DNA from: an uncultured Lachnospiraceae bacterium
GTDB taxonomy: Bacteria > Bacillota > Clostridia > Lachnospirales > Lachnospiraceae
Direction of reading: 5' to 3'
DNA length: 44,174 nucleotides
Assembly: GCA_910589105.1 (NCBI GenBank)
Contig: CAJUST010000020.1
Location: 1-44,174 of the forward strand
Shown here: piece by piece, positions 17,539 through 25,492 of the stretch
How positions within the stretch are numbered: position 1 is the first letter of the stretch
How the letters are laid out: each line of letters begins with the position of its first letter
Translations under genes and position numbers: made by a program
The notes under the pieces: model-generated
Databases searched by the model: none
What the model saw: the letters and a program-made list of their open reading frames with translations, nothing else
What the model was told of the DNA's origin: nothing

Positions 17539-17895
17539 ATGGCAAGAGTGAAAGGCGGCATGAATGCCAGAAAAAAGCATAATCGGGTTTTAAGACTGGC
17601 TAAAGGGTACAGAGGCGCCAGATCGAAACAGTATAGAGTGGCGAAACAAGCCGTTATGCGGGCGCTGGCAAGCTCATATAAAGGAAGAAAAGAAAGAAAA
17701 CGGCAGTTCCGTCAGTTGTGGATTGCGCGTATTAATGCAGCGGCAAGATTAAACGGGATTTCTTACAGCCGTTTTATGTATGGATTAAAGACCGCGGGAG
17801 TGGAGATCAACCGTAAAATGCTGGCAGAAATGGCAGTCAATGATGCGGCAGGTTTTGCAGAGTTGGCGGAATTGGCAAAAAGCAAGATCTCATAA
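17539..17895 (+). CDS. rplT: 50S ribosomal protein L20
   Basis: 118-residue large-subunit assembly protein, with MARVKGGMNARKKHNRVLRLAKGYRG at the start and a globular C-domain (YSRFMYGLKTAGVEINRKMLAEMA). The C-domain is the part that binds the leader mRNA in characterised systems, so this is the likely repressor of its own operon. AGGAGG precedes the start, and a terminator follows 30 bases after the stop. Confidence 0.98.
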   Translation: MARVKGGMNARKKHNRVLRLAKGYRGARSKQYRVAKQAVMRALASSYKGRKERKRQFRQLWIARINAAARLNGISYSRFMYGLKTAGVEINRKMLAEMAVNDAAGFAELAELAKSKIS

Positions 17896-17923
17896 AGAAA
17901 GGCTTCATAGAGTAAAAAAGGAC

Positions 17924-17964
17924 AGGCTCACTGGATGTTTTGGTTCCGGAGAGCCTTTTTTATT
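17924..17964 (+). terminator. Terminator of the infC-rpmI-rplT operon
   Basis: AGGCTC (17924-17929) pairs with GAGCCT (17951-17956), with further GGA/TCC pairing inside, followed by six T. Confidence 0.82.
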
Positions 17965-18013
17965 TTCAATCGTATAAATGGAAGGGAAAAAGGAAATAAT
18001 TAGAAATATATCT

Positions 18014-18041
18014 TTGATTTACATGGCAAAAGTGGTATGAT
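18014..18041 (+). promoter_or_regulatory. galE promoter
   Basis: TTGATT at 18014 and TATGAT at 18036, spacer 16, with a TG one base before the -10 (extended -10). The start codon is 35 bases downstream. Confidence 0.6.
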
Positions 18042-18075
18042 AGAAACATAAGCAAAGAAAAAGGAGGAGTTTGCG

Positions 18076-19092
18076 ATGGCTATTTTAGTAACAGGCGGCG
18101 CCGGATACATTGGCAGCCATACATGCGTGGAATTATTGAATGAAGGATATGAAGTGGTCGTACTGGACAACCTTTCCAATTCCAGCGAAAAATCTTTGGA
18201 ACGCGTAAAGCAGATTACGGGAAAAGAAGTGAAGTTTTATAAAGGGGATATTTTAGACCGTGACATTTTAAAGGAAATTTTTAAGGCGGAGAAAATTGAA
18301 AGCTGCATTCATTTTGCAGGGTTAAAGGCAGTTGGCGAATCCGTGGAAAAACCATGGGAATACTACAATAATAATATTGCAGGCACGTTGACATTGACAG
18401 ACGAGATGCGCAAACATGGCTGTAAGAACATTATTTTTTCTTCATCTGCAACAGTCTATGGCGATCCGGCGATGATTCCAATTACGGAAGAATGCCCGAA
18501 AGGAACTTGCACGAATCCGTATGGCTGGTCGAAGTCTATGCTGGAACAGGTTTTAAGCGATATGCAGAAAGCAGATCCGGAATGGAACGTCATTCTTCTG
18601 CGTTATTTCAATCCGATAGGGGCGCATAAGAGCGGCCTAATTGGAGAAAACCCGAATGGAATCCCGAATAACCTGATGCCGTATATTACGCAAGTGGCAG
18701 TTGGGAAGCTGAAAGAGCTTGGCGTATTCGGCGATGATTACGATACGCCAGATGGAACGGGCGTAAGAGATTATATTCACGTTGTGGATTTGGCAAAAGG
18801 GCATGTGAAAGCAATTAATAAACTCAAAGAGAATGTAGGGCTTGGAATTTATAATCTTGGCACAGGCACAGGGTACAGCGTGCTTGATATAGTAAAGAAT
18901 TTTGAAGCGGCGACAGGAATGAAAGTTCCCTATGCCATTAAGCCAAGAAGGGCAGGGGATATTGCCACCTGTTATTCGGACGCCGCAAAAGCGGAGAAAG
19001 AGCTTGGCTGGAAAGCGCAGTTTGGCATTAAAGAAATGTGCGCGGATTCATGGAACTGGCAGAAGAATAATCCGAATGGGTATGATGAATAA
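18076..19092 (+). CDS. galE: UDP-glucose 4-epimerase
   Basis: 338-residue short-chain dehydrogenase-type enzyme interconverting UDP-galactose and UDP-glucose in the Leloir pathway and in sugar-nucleotide supply. NAD-binding GGAGYIGSH (7-15); catalytic triad Ser124 (FSSSATVYGD), Tyr149 and Lys153 (NPYGWSK), at the same numbers as the E. coli enzyme. Also present are RYFNPIGAH and the substrate-side RRAGD. AAGGAGG precedes the ATG. The gene has its own promoter and is not in an operon with galT, 23 kb away. Full length. Confidence 0.97.
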   Translation: MAILVTGGAGYIGSHTCVELLNEGYEVVVLDNLSNSSEKSLERVKQITGKEVKFYKGDILDRDILKEIFKAEKIESCIHFAGLKAVGESVEKPWEYYNNNIAGTLTLTDEMRKHGCKNIIFSSSATVYGDPAMIPITEECPKGTCTNPYGWSKSMLEQVLSDMQKADPEWNVILLRYFNPIGAHKSGLIGENPNGIPNNLMPYITQVAVGKLKELGVFGDDYDTPDGTGVRDYIHVVDLAKGHVKAINKLKENVGLGIYNLGTGTGYSVLDIVKNFEAATGMKVPYAIKPRRAGDIATCYSDAAKAEKELGWKAQFGIKEMCADSWNWQKNNPNGYDE

Positions 19093-19132
19093 GTTTAAAA
19101 ATTAAATAATTCGTATTTTTTTGAAAAAATGC

Positions 19133-19161
19133 TTGCAAAGGGACATGAGATGTGATATAGT
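19133..19161 (+). promoter_or_regulatory. tRNA-Glu promoter
   Basis: TTGCAA at 19133 and TATAGT at 19156, spacer 17; the tRNA begins 15 bases after the -10. Confidence 0.75.
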
Positions 19162-19175
19162 AATAAACGGTTCAT

Positions 19176-19247
19176 GGTTCGTTGGTCAAGCGGTTAAGAC
19201 GCCGCCCTCTCACGGCGGAAACAGGGGTTCGATTCCCCTACGAACTG
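19176..19247 (+). tRNA. tRNA-Glu (anticodon CTC)
   Basis: 72 bases with complete cloverleaf: acceptor GGTTCGT/ACGAACT (first pair G-T wobble), D arm GTC/GAC, anticodon stem CCGCC/GGCGG with loop CTCTCAC (anticodon CTC, reads GAG), and T arm GGGGTTCGATTCCCC. CCA is not encoded. It has its own promoter and terminator. The common Glu tRNA carries TTC, so this is probably the minor isoacceptor. Confidence 0.93.
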
Positions 19248-19278
19248 TTCTGTTTATTATTAAACAGCCCAACCCGAA

Positions 19279-19318
19279 AATACTGCAAATCCTGTTTTGG
19301 ATTTGCAGTATTTTTTAT
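19279..19318 (+). terminator. Terminator of tRNA-Glu
   Basis: A perfect 14-bp stem (AATACTGCAAATCC with GGATTTGCAGTATT) with a TGTTTT loop, followed by a T run. Confidence 0.93.
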
Positions 19319-19555
19319 TTCTTAAAAAGTATTATAAATAATTATTATAATCGAAGGAACTTCTGGGGGAACAAGTATGTTAAAAGTAAAATCAGATATT
19401 GGAATAGATCTGCCGCTCATTATGCCTTATATACAAGAAATGGCTTGGGAAATAAATGCCATATCTTGTATATAGCCGCTATTTGTGGCAGACTATCCCT
19501 AATTTTCTGACTTTTTTGAACGCGCGCCTGTATTTTGCCGTTTCTCCATACTGCC
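19319..19555. other. Intergenic stretch without a supported gene
   Basis: No ORF with a credible start or family resemblance. The one notable element is the long foldback at 19410-19493, listed separately. The rest is AT-rich and unremarkable. Confidence 0.7.
19410..19493. repeat. 84-nt imperfect palindrome (foldback)
   Basis: The core arms 19429-19445 and 19459-19475 (TATATACAAGAAATGGC against GCCATATCTTGTATATA) match over 17 bp with one mismatch around a 13-base loop. Outer arms TCTGCC (19410-19415) and GGCAGA (19488-19493) extend it. No T run follows, so it is not an ordinary terminator. It could be a small palindromic mobile-type element (MITE-like) or a structured RNA. Confidence 0.7.
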
Positions 19556-19584
19556 TTGACAAACATATCTCCATATGTTAGCCT
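19556..19584 (+). promoter_or_regulatory. Promoter of the ABC importer with an inverted repeat in the spacer
   Basis: TTGACA at 19556 with a weak -10 (TAGCCT at 19579) 17 bases on. The spacer holds a perfect inverted repeat, AACATAT-CTCC-ATATGTT (19562-19579), in an ideal place for a repressor. A second one, GTGATA-CTATGT-TATCAC (19609-19626), lies in the leader just before the ribosome site. Confidence 0.5.
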
Positions 19585-19644
19585 ATTAAAGTATTTTATT
19601 AAGGTAAAGTGATACTATGTTATCACAATAGAGGAGGAACTTTT

Positions 19645-20493
19645 ATGAAGAAATGGATTACAGCGGTATTGTTAGCCGGAATGACATTGTCAATGGCGGC
19701 ATGTGGAACGAAAGATACGAAAGATGCAAAAACAGATGTTTCTGCCAATGACAACGGAACAGAAAATGCAGATGCAAAAACAGACAGTGACGGAGGCGCG
19801 TTTACAGTAGGATTTGATCAGGATTTCCCGCCATTTGGCTTTGTAGGGGACGACGGGGAATTTACAGGATTTGACATTGAGATGGCAACCGAATGCGCAA
19901 AGAGAATGGGCAAAGAAATCAAGCTTCAGCCTATTGACTGGGATGCAAAAGACATGGAATTAGAGTCCGGCACGATAGATTGCATTTGGAACGGCTTTAC
20001 CATGAATGGACGCGAAGACCAGTATACATGGAGCGATTCTTATATGGACAACACGCAAGTGGTCATTACCAAAAAAGATTCCGGAATTGAGAAGTTAGCG
20101 GATTTGTCAGGCAAAATCGTAGAAGTGCAAAAAGAATCCTCAGCGCAGTCTGCGTTAGAAGATGAAGACCATGCCGACCTGTTAGCCTCCTTCGGGCAGT
20201 TCTTACAAGTGGCAGAATACAATACGGCATTTATGGATTTAGAATCTGGCGCAGTTGATGCGATTGCCATTGATATAGGAGTGGCAAACTTCCAGTTAGA
20301 AGGAAGGGAAGACGACTATGTCATATTAGAAGAAGTGATTTCTTCCGAGCAGTATGCAGTTGGATTTTTAAAGGGCAATGAAACGCTGCGCGACGAAGTT
20401 CAGAATACGCTGATGGAAATGGTAGAAGACGGAACCTTTGCAGAGATTTCCGAAAAATACTTTGGATATGACGTTTGCACCTTAAAAAAATAA
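19645..20493 (+). CDS. Amino-acid ABC transporter substrate-binding lipoprotein
   Basis: Extracellular receptor of a polar amino-acid uptake system, 282 residues, SBP_bac_3 family. The start at 19645 follows GAGGAGG by 7 bases; an earlier in-frame ATG (19609 region) lacks a site. Lipobox MAA-Cys20, then an acidic linker and the binding domain with FTVGFDQDFPPFGF, GEFTGFDIEMA and the family's LSGKIVEVQKESS and ISEKYFG segments. The aromatic/acidic pocket start resembles receptors for glutamine, cystine or arginine types; which amino acid is bound cannot be told. Permease and ATPase follow in order, so the system is complete. Confidence 0.94.
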   Translation: MKKWITAVLLAGMTLSMAACGTKDTKDAKTDVSANDNGTENADAKTDSDGGAFTVGFDQDFPPFGFVGDDGEFTGFDIEMATECAKRMGKEIKLQPIDWDAKDMELESGTIDCIWNGFTMNGREDQYTWSDSYMDNTQVVITKKDSGIEKLADLSGKIVEVQKESSAQSALEDEDHADLLASFGQFLQVAEYNTAFMDLESGAVDAIAIDIGVANFQLEGREDDYVILEEVISSEQYAVGFLKGNETLRDEVQNTLMEMVEDGTFAEISEKYFGYDVCTLKK

Positions 20494-20520
20494 GCGCAGG
20501 AAACAAAGACAGGAGATAAG

Positions 20521-21171
20521 ATGAGTTCACAGGTTATGATGCAGCAGTTAGCGGGCGGAATGTTAGTCACAATACAGATATTTGTATTTACATTGTTGTT
20601 TTCCCTGCCGTTAGGCCTTTTCATAGCATTTGGGAGAATGTCAAAGAATCCGCTGCTTCGGGGAATTTCAAAAATCTATATATCCATAATGCGTGGAACG
20701 CCGTTAATGCTTCAGCTTCTAGTTGTTTATTTCGGTCCCTATTATATATTCCGCATAAACATTACATCTTCCTACCGCGCGTATGCGGTCATCATTGCAT
20801 TTGCCATCAACTATGCGGCATACTTTGCGGAAATTTACCGCGGCGGCATAGAATCTATGCCAATAGGCCAATATGAAGCGGCAAAAGTGTTAGGCTACAC
20901 AAAAACACAGACATTTTTAAAAATCATATTCCCGCAGGTCATCAAGCGGATTCTGCCATCTGTGACAAATGAAGTGATCACGCTGGTAAAAGACACATCG
21001 CTTGCATTTTCGATTGCATATGTAGAAATGTTTACAACGGCAAAAGCGATTGCCGCATCCCAAAAAAGCATGGTTCCGTTTATAGCGGCAGGAATTTTCT
21101 ATTATGTCTTCAACTTTGCAGTCGCCGCTGTCATGGAATTTTGGGAAAAGAAATTAAGTTATTACCGATAG
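20521..21171 (+). CDS. Amino-acid ABC transporter permease
   Basis: 216-residue membrane subunit of the HisM/GlnP type, with about five hydrophobic helices (TIQIFVFTLLFSLPLGLFIAF at ~17-37; YAVIIAFAINYAAYFAEIYRGG at ~85-106; the last near 185-205). The EAA loop that docks on the ATPase is clear: GQYEAAKVLGYTKTQTF at ~117-133, preceded by EIYRGGIESMP. AGGAG lies before the ATG at 20521, 27 bases after the receptor gene. One permease gene implies a homodimeric channel. Confidence 0.95.
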   Translation: MSSQVMMQQLAGGMLVTIQIFVFTLLFSLPLGLFIAFGRMSKNPLLRGISKIYISIMRGTPLMLQLLVVYFGPYYIFRINITSSYRAYAVIIAFAINYAAYFAEIYRGGIESMPIGQYEAAKVLGYTKTQTFLKIIFPQVIKRILPSVTNEVITLVKDTSLAFSIAYVEMFTTAKAIAASQKSMVPFIAAGIFYYVFNFAVAAVMEFWEKKLSYYR

Positions 21172-21183
21172 GAGGCTGCCGGA

Positions 21184-21948
21184 ATGAATTTGTTAGAAAT
21201 GAAACATGTAAAAAAGAGTTTTAACGGAACTGCCGTGCTCAAAGATATCAGCCTTTCCGTAAAAGAAGGCGAAGCAGTTTCCATCATCGGCCCGTCAGGT
21301 TCCGGCAAATCCACTCTGTTACGCTGCGCCACTCTGTTAGAGACAATGGACGACGGCAGTCTTTCTTATCTAGGGAAAGCAGCCGCAAAAAGCGAAGCAG
21401 GCCGCGCAGTCTATGCTTCCAGCGAGGAACGCAAAGAAATTGGGCGCCAGTTTGGTTTAGTATTTCAAAACTTCAACTTATTTCCGCACTATTCCGTACT
21501 AAAAAACATAATGGATGCGCCAATCCATGTACAGAAAAGACAAAAAGAAGAAGTAAAAAAAGAAGCAGTCCGGCTTTTAGAAAAAATGGGACTAAGTGAC
21601 CGCGCAGACTATTACCCATGTCAGCTTTCCGGCGGCCAGCAACAGCGGGTGTCCATTGCAAGGGCGCTTGCAATGAAGCCCAAAATACTATTCTTCGATG
21701 AGCCTACATCTGCGTTAGATCCGGAACTGACAGGAGAAATATTAAAAGTAATTACAGAACTTGCAAAAGAAAAAATGACAATGGTAATCGTCACGCATGA
21801 AATGAACTTTGCAAAAGACGTATCTGACCGCATGATTTTTATGGATCAAGGCAAAATCGTCGAAGAAACCACGCCGGAAAAACTATTTGCCTCAAAGAAC
21901 CAAAGAACGCGGGAATTTTTAGGAAAATACCATATCACAAAAGAATAA
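21184..21948 (+). CDS. Amino-acid ABC transporter ATP-binding protein
   Basis: 254-residue ATPase of the GlnQ/HisP type that powers the importer. Walker A GPSGSGKST (36-44), Q loop VFQNFNLFPH, signature LSGGQQQR, Walker B ILFFDEPTSALDP, and the switch His in VTHEM. AGGAGG is 5 bases before the ATG, and the gene starts 12 bases after the permease. It carries a somewhat longer segment after Walker A (SLSYLGKAAAKSEAGRAVYAS), as many Clostridia GlnQ proteins do. Last gene of the transcript; a strong terminator lies ~110 bases beyond. Confidence 0.96.
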   Translation: MNLLEMKHVKKSFNGTAVLKDISLSVKEGEAVSIIGPSGSGKSTLLRCATLLETMDDGSLSYLGKAAAKSEAGRAVYASSEERKEIGRQFGLVFQNFNLFPHYSVLKNIMDAPIHVQKRQKEEVKKEAVRLLEKMGLSDRADYYPCQLSGGQQQRVSIARALAMKPKILFFDEPTSALDPELTGEILKVITELAKEKMTMVIVTHEMNFAKDVSDRMIFMDQGKIVEETTPEKLFASKNQRTREFLGKYHITKE

Positions 21949-22055
21949 CAGAAAAGTAATAAGGATAAAAGTTTCTTTTAAAAGCATATTGAAATATTTT
22001 TGCATATGCGGTAATGCCAATAGGCAAAAAGAAATGAAACGTCCACGTTGATGTA

Positions 22056-22110
22056 AGAACGAATCCCTAAACTGTATTGCAGTATAGTCTAGGGATTCTT
22101 CTTTACTTTT
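22056..22110 (+). terminator. Terminator of the amino-acid importer operon
   Basis: GAATCCCTA (22061-22069) pairs with TAGGGATTC (22090-22098), with a small ACTG/CAGT hairpin inside, followed by TTCTTTACTTTT. Confidence 0.8.
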
Positions 22111-22264
22111 AAACCGGCAAAGCGCCCAGTAGGTAATTTGCTGCTCTTGTCATTGCTGTTTAACCAAGAGAATACGGAAGCCATCTGCATACGAATTTCT
22201 CTCTCCTGAATAGTTTTCCTTTTTCTGCAAATCCTAGATAAGAAACCAAAAGGAGATTAGAAAA
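22111..22264. other. Upstream region of the KDPG aldolase gene
   Basis: The gap between importer and aldolase is 316 bases in all. Beyond the terminator I see no ORF and no convincing promoter pair (a TTGTCA at 22147 has no matching -10). AAGGAG at 22249 is the aldolase ribosome site. Confidence 0.5.
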
Positions 22265-23194
22265 ATGGACAAAGCAGACAGAGTAATAGAAGAATTATCC
22301 AAAATCGGGATCGTGCCCGTGATCGCGTTAGAAGACGCCGCAGATGCAGAGCCATTAGCGAAAGCCCTAATCAGTGGAGGCCTTCCCTGCGCGGAAGTGA
22401 CATTCCGCACGGAAGCGGCAGAAGACGCCATTCGGATTATCACGGAAAAGTTTCCTGAAATGCTGGTCGGGGCAGGAACTGTCCTAGATGCCATACAGGC
22501 AAAACGCGCCGTCGATGCAGGCGCAAAATTTATCGTAAGCCCCGGATTAAATCCAAAAGTGGTGTCATGGTGCGCAGAGCGGAATATTCCGGTTCTTCCG
22601 GGCTGCGCGACGCCAAGCGACATAGAGAGCGCAATCCGGCTTGGCCTTAGCGCTGTAAAATTTTTTCCCGCCGAAGCAAGCGGCGGGCTTTTGGCGATTC
22701 AGGCAATGGCTGCGCCGTATCCTAAGTTGAGATTTATGCCAACTGGAGGAATCACCGCAAAAAATTTAAAAAGCTATCTGGATTTTAAAAAAGTCATTGC
22801 CTGTGGAGGAAGTTTTATGGTAAATCCCACAATGTTAAAAGAAAAAGACTGGAAAGGAATTACAGCCTTGACAAAAGCCGCAGTTTCTTCTATGCTGGGA
22901 TACACGCTGAAACACATTGAAATCAATTCTGGACAAAAATGTACAGGCAGTTTTTTCGTTCTTGCGGAGCTGGGCATTGAATTTTTAAAAAAACATGGAC
23001 GTGGAACGCATGGAAGCATTACCGTCGGCGTCAACTATATGGAACGCGCCGTATACCATCTGGGCAGGCATGGAATCCGTTTTGAAGAATCCGGCAAAGA
23101 ATACCATGCAGACGGCAGTTTAAAATCGGTATGTTTTGCAGATGAAATTGGCGGATTTGACGTTCATCTTGTACAAAATAAACAGGAGGATTGA
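22265..23194 (+). CDS. eda: KDPG/KHG aldolase with a C-terminal VOC-like domain
   Basis: Class I aldolase splitting 2-keto-3-deoxy-6-phosphogluconate (or 4-hydroxy-2-oxoglutarate) into pyruvate and an aldehyde. Residues 1-~205 are a complete Eda barrel: Glu44 and Arg48 in AEVTFRT, Schiff-base Lys132 in AVKFFPAEASGG, and the phosphate-binding MPTGGI. Usual Eda proteins end here (about 205-215 residues), but this one has 309. The tail (~212-309; YTLKHIEINSG, GSITVGVNYMERAVYHLGRHG, FADEIGGFDVHLVQ) resembles half of a vicinal-oxygen-chelate (glyoxalase-type) domain. That assignment is by pattern only. KDG kinase follows 5 bases after the stop, so both act in the same route. Confidence 0.9.
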   Translation: MDKADRVIEELSKIGIVPVIALEDAADAEPLAKALISGGLPCAEVTFRTEAAEDAIRIITEKFPEMLVGAGTVLDAIQAKRAVDAGAKFIVSPGLNPKVVSWCAERNIPVLPGCATPSDIESAIRLGLSAVKFFPAEASGGLLAIQAMAAPYPKLRFMPTGGITAKNLKSYLDFKKVIACGGSFMVNPTMLKEKDWKGITALTKAAVSSMLGYTLKHIEINSGQKCTGSFFVLAELGIEFLKKHGRGTHGSITVGVNYMERAVYHLGRHGIRFEESGKEYHADGSLKSVCFADEIGGFDVHLVQNKQED

Positions 23195-23199
23195 GGACA

Positions 23200-24225
23200 A
23201 TGGCAAAAAGAATCATAACATTTGGAGAAATTATGTTAAGGCTGGCTCCAAAAGGATACTACCGCATTTCGCAGGCAGATGTGTTCGGCGCAACTTATGG
23301 AGGAGGAGAAGCGAATGTTGCCGTATCTCTCGCAAATTTCGGCATGGATGCGGGGTTTGTGACAAAGCTTCCGTCCCATGAAGTAGGTCAGGCGGCTGTC
23401 AACGCCCTCCGTCAGTTCGGCGTAGATACGTCATCTATCGTCCGCGGCGGCTCCCGCGTTGGGATTTACTTTCTTGAAAAAGGCGCAAGCCAGCGTCCTT
23501 CTAAAGTCATCTATGACCGCGCAGGCTCTGCAATCGCACAGGCGAAAGCGGACGAATTTGACTGGGATGCGATTTTCGATGGGGCGGACTGGTTCCATTT
23601 TACTGGCATAACTCCTGCAATTTCAGAAAGTCTTGCGGATATCTGCCTTGCGGCGTGTCAAAAGGCAAAAGAAAAAGGCGTAACGGTAAGCTGTGATTTA
23701 AATTACCGGAATAAATTATGGACAAAAGAAAAAGCCGGTCAGGTGATGGGGAATTTGTGCCAATATGTAGACGTCTGCATTTCCAATGAAGAAGATGCAA
23801 ACGATGTGTTTGGCATTAAATCTGAGGGAACGGAAGTGACGGCAGGCGAGCTGAATAAAGAAGGCTATCGGGAAGTGGCGGAAAAACTAACAGCGCGTTT
23901 TGGATTTCAGAAAGTGGCGATTACGCTTCGGACGTCGCTTTCTGCGAACGACAACAAATGGGCGGCTATGTTGTATGAAAACGGCGTAGGTTATTTCAGC
24001 AGGGAATACCTTATGCACATTGTTGACCGTGTCGGCGGAGGAGATTCCTTTGGAGGCGGTTTGATATACGCCTGCCTAAATGACTTTCCACCAAAAGAAG
24101 CGATTGAATTTGCTGTTGCGGCAAGCTGCCTGAAACATTCCATTGAGGGAGACTTTAATCAGGTTTCCGTTGAAGAAACTTTAAAACTTGCCAAAGGGGA
24201 TGCTTCAGGACGCGTGCTTCGATAA
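23200..24225 (+). CDS. kdgK: 2-keto-3-deoxygluconate kinase (PfkB family)
   Basis: 341-residue sugar kinase that phosphorylates KDG to KDPG, the substrate of the preceding aldolase. ATG 23200 is chosen because AGGAGG (23184-23189) is 10 bases upstream; a TTG at 23191 would be too close. N-terminal FGEIMLRLAP, the GGGEANVAVSLANFG sugar-binding segment and the C-terminal PfkB signature with DRVGGGDSFGGGLIYA, where the second Asp is the catalytic base. Together with eda it forms the lower part of hexuronate/pectin or ketodeoxygluconate breakdown; the upper genes are not in the window. Confidence 0.92.
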   Translation: MAKRIITFGEIMLRLAPKGYYRISQADVFGATYGGGEANVAVSLANFGMDAGFVTKLPSHEVGQAAVNALRQFGVDTSSIVRGGSRVGIYFLEKGASQRPSKVIYDRAGSAIAQAKADEFDWDAIFDGADWFHFTGITPAISESLADICLAACQKAKEKGVTVSCDLNYRNKLWTKEKAGQVMGNLCQYVDVCISNEEDANDVFGIKSEGTEVTAGELNKEGYREVAEKLTARFGFQKVAITLRTSLSANDNKWAAMLYENGVGYFSREYLMHIVDRVGGGDSFGGGLIYACLNDFPPKEAIEFAVAASCLKHSIEGDFNQVSVEETLKLAKGDASGRVLR

Positions 24226-24251
24226 AAATAGAAAACAGGGGGTAACTCAAT

Positions 24252-25223
24252 ATGGAGCAAAACAAAGAAAAAAACACAGTAAACGTCAGGAAAGCAGCGA
24301 TGATTGGCTGCGGGTTTGTCGGTTCTTCCTCTGCATTTGCGCTTATGCAGAGCGGTTTGTTTTCAGAGATGGTTTTAATTGATGCAGATAAAGAACGCGC
24401 GGAAGGGGAAGCGTTAGACATTGCGCATGGGATTCCATTTGCGCGGCAGATGAAAATATATGCCGGAGATTATGATGATATTATAGATGCGGCCGTTATT
24501 ATCATTACAGCCGGAGCAAACCAAAAGCCCGGTGAGACGCGTCTGGATTTAGTGCATAAAAATGTCGGGATATTCAAAAGCATTATACCGGAAATAGCAA
24601 AAAGGAACTGTCAGGGAATTTTACTGATTGTGTCCAATCCGGTGGATATTTTGACTTATACGGCGTTAAAGCTTTCTGGGTTTACTGAAAACCGTGTCAT
24701 CGGTTCCGGCACGGTGCTTGATACGGCGCGTTTGAAATATGAGCTGGGCCAGCATTTATCGGTAGACAGCCGCAGTGTGCACGCTTTTATAATTGGAGAG
24801 CATGGAGACAGCGAAATTGCGGCATTTAGCAGCGCAAACGTTTCCGGAATTGCCGTCAGTGAATTTTGTGAGCTTCGCGGGCATTATGCGCATGAAGAAA
24901 ATTCCCAGCAGATTGCGGAAAAAGTCAAAAACAGCGCGTATGACATTATACAGAAAAAGAAAGCGACCTATTATGGAATTGCAATGGCGGTGAAACGGAT
25001 CTGTGAAGTCATTATACGGGACGAAAAATCAATCCTTCCAGTGTCTTCTATGATGCATGGCATGTATGATATAGACGACGTAGTGTTAAGTATGCCGGCA
25101 GTCGTTGGAAAACACGGCGTAGAGACCAAAGTGCCAATTCCGTTGAATGAAGAAGAATTGCAAAAACTGCATAAATCTTCAGAAACGCTTAAAGAAATTA
25201 TAAAAGGGTTAAACTTAAATTGA
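24252..25223 (+). CDS. ldh: L-lactate dehydrogenase
   Basis: 323-residue NAD-dependent enzyme reducing pyruvate to L-lactate. Rossmann motif IGCGFVGSS (18-26) and Asp44 for NADH preference; Gln91 and Arg97 in AGANQKPGETR, the Gln marking lactate rather than malate specificity; Asp157 and Arg160 in LDTARL; catalytic His184 in IGEHGDSE. It starts 26 bases after kdgK with a modest ribosome site (AGGGGGT), so it is probably co-transcribed and would consume the pyruvate made by the aldolase. Its last codons are duplicated behind the stop (see repeat). Confidence 0.96.
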   Translation: MEQNKEKNTVNVRKAAMIGCGFVGSSSAFALMQSGLFSEMVLIDADKERAEGEALDIAHGIPFARQMKIYAGDYDDIIDAAVIIITAGANQKPGETRLDLVHKNVGIFKSIIPEIAKRNCQGILLIVSNPVDILTYTALKLSGFTENRVIGSGTVLDTARLKYELGQHLSVDSRSVHAFIIGEHGDSEIAAFSSANVSGIAVSEFCELRGHYAHEENSQQIAEKVKNSAYDIIQKKKATYYGIAMAVKRICEVIIRDEKSILPVSSMMHGMYDIDDVVLSMPAVVGKHGVETKVPIPLNEEELQKLHKSSETLKEIIKGLNLN

Positions 25224-25272
25224 ATGCAAGCTCAAAGAAATTATAAAAGGGTTAAATTTGATTTGAACACAA
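25187..25272. repeat. 43-bp tandem duplication of the ldh 3' end
   Basis: Positions 25187-25229 recur at 25230-25272 with few changes; both contain AAAGAAATTATAAAAGGGTT and end in a TGA. The first copy encodes the last residues and stop of ldh, the second is untranslated. Confidence 0.85.
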
Positions 25273-25290
25273 AAGGGTAGAATGATAATT

Positions 25291-25348
25291 GGAATAAGCA
25301 TAACATCAAAAAAGAGTTTATTTTTGGCGTTGTGCTTATTTTTGTTTT
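25291..25348 (+). terminator. Terminator of the eda-kdgK-ldh operon
   Basis: AATAAGCATAAC (25293-25304) pairs with GTTGTGCTTATT (25329-25340) with one G-T pair, followed by TTTGTTTT. Confidence 0.75.
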
Positions 25349-25354
25349 CCGGAA

Positions 25355-25383
25355 TTGACCTTTACAGTTCCATACGATAAAAT
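25355..25383 (+). promoter_or_regulatory. terD promoter
   Basis: TTGACC at 25355 and TAAAAT at 25378 with a 17-base spacer, 110 bases before the start codon. Confidence 0.7.
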
Positions 25384-25492
25384 AGATTTGTGAAACAAAA
25401 GTGAAGGTGTGAATCTATGTGAAAAAATGGTGTGTCCCTTATTTGCGGTAAGGGATAGGAACCATAAATATTATAAAATAGGAGGAAAACAT

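Noticed and set aside
19121..19510. 129-codon frame running through tRNA-Glu and its terminator
   Set aside because: It covers a complete tRNA, a terminator and the foldback; coding there is implausible.
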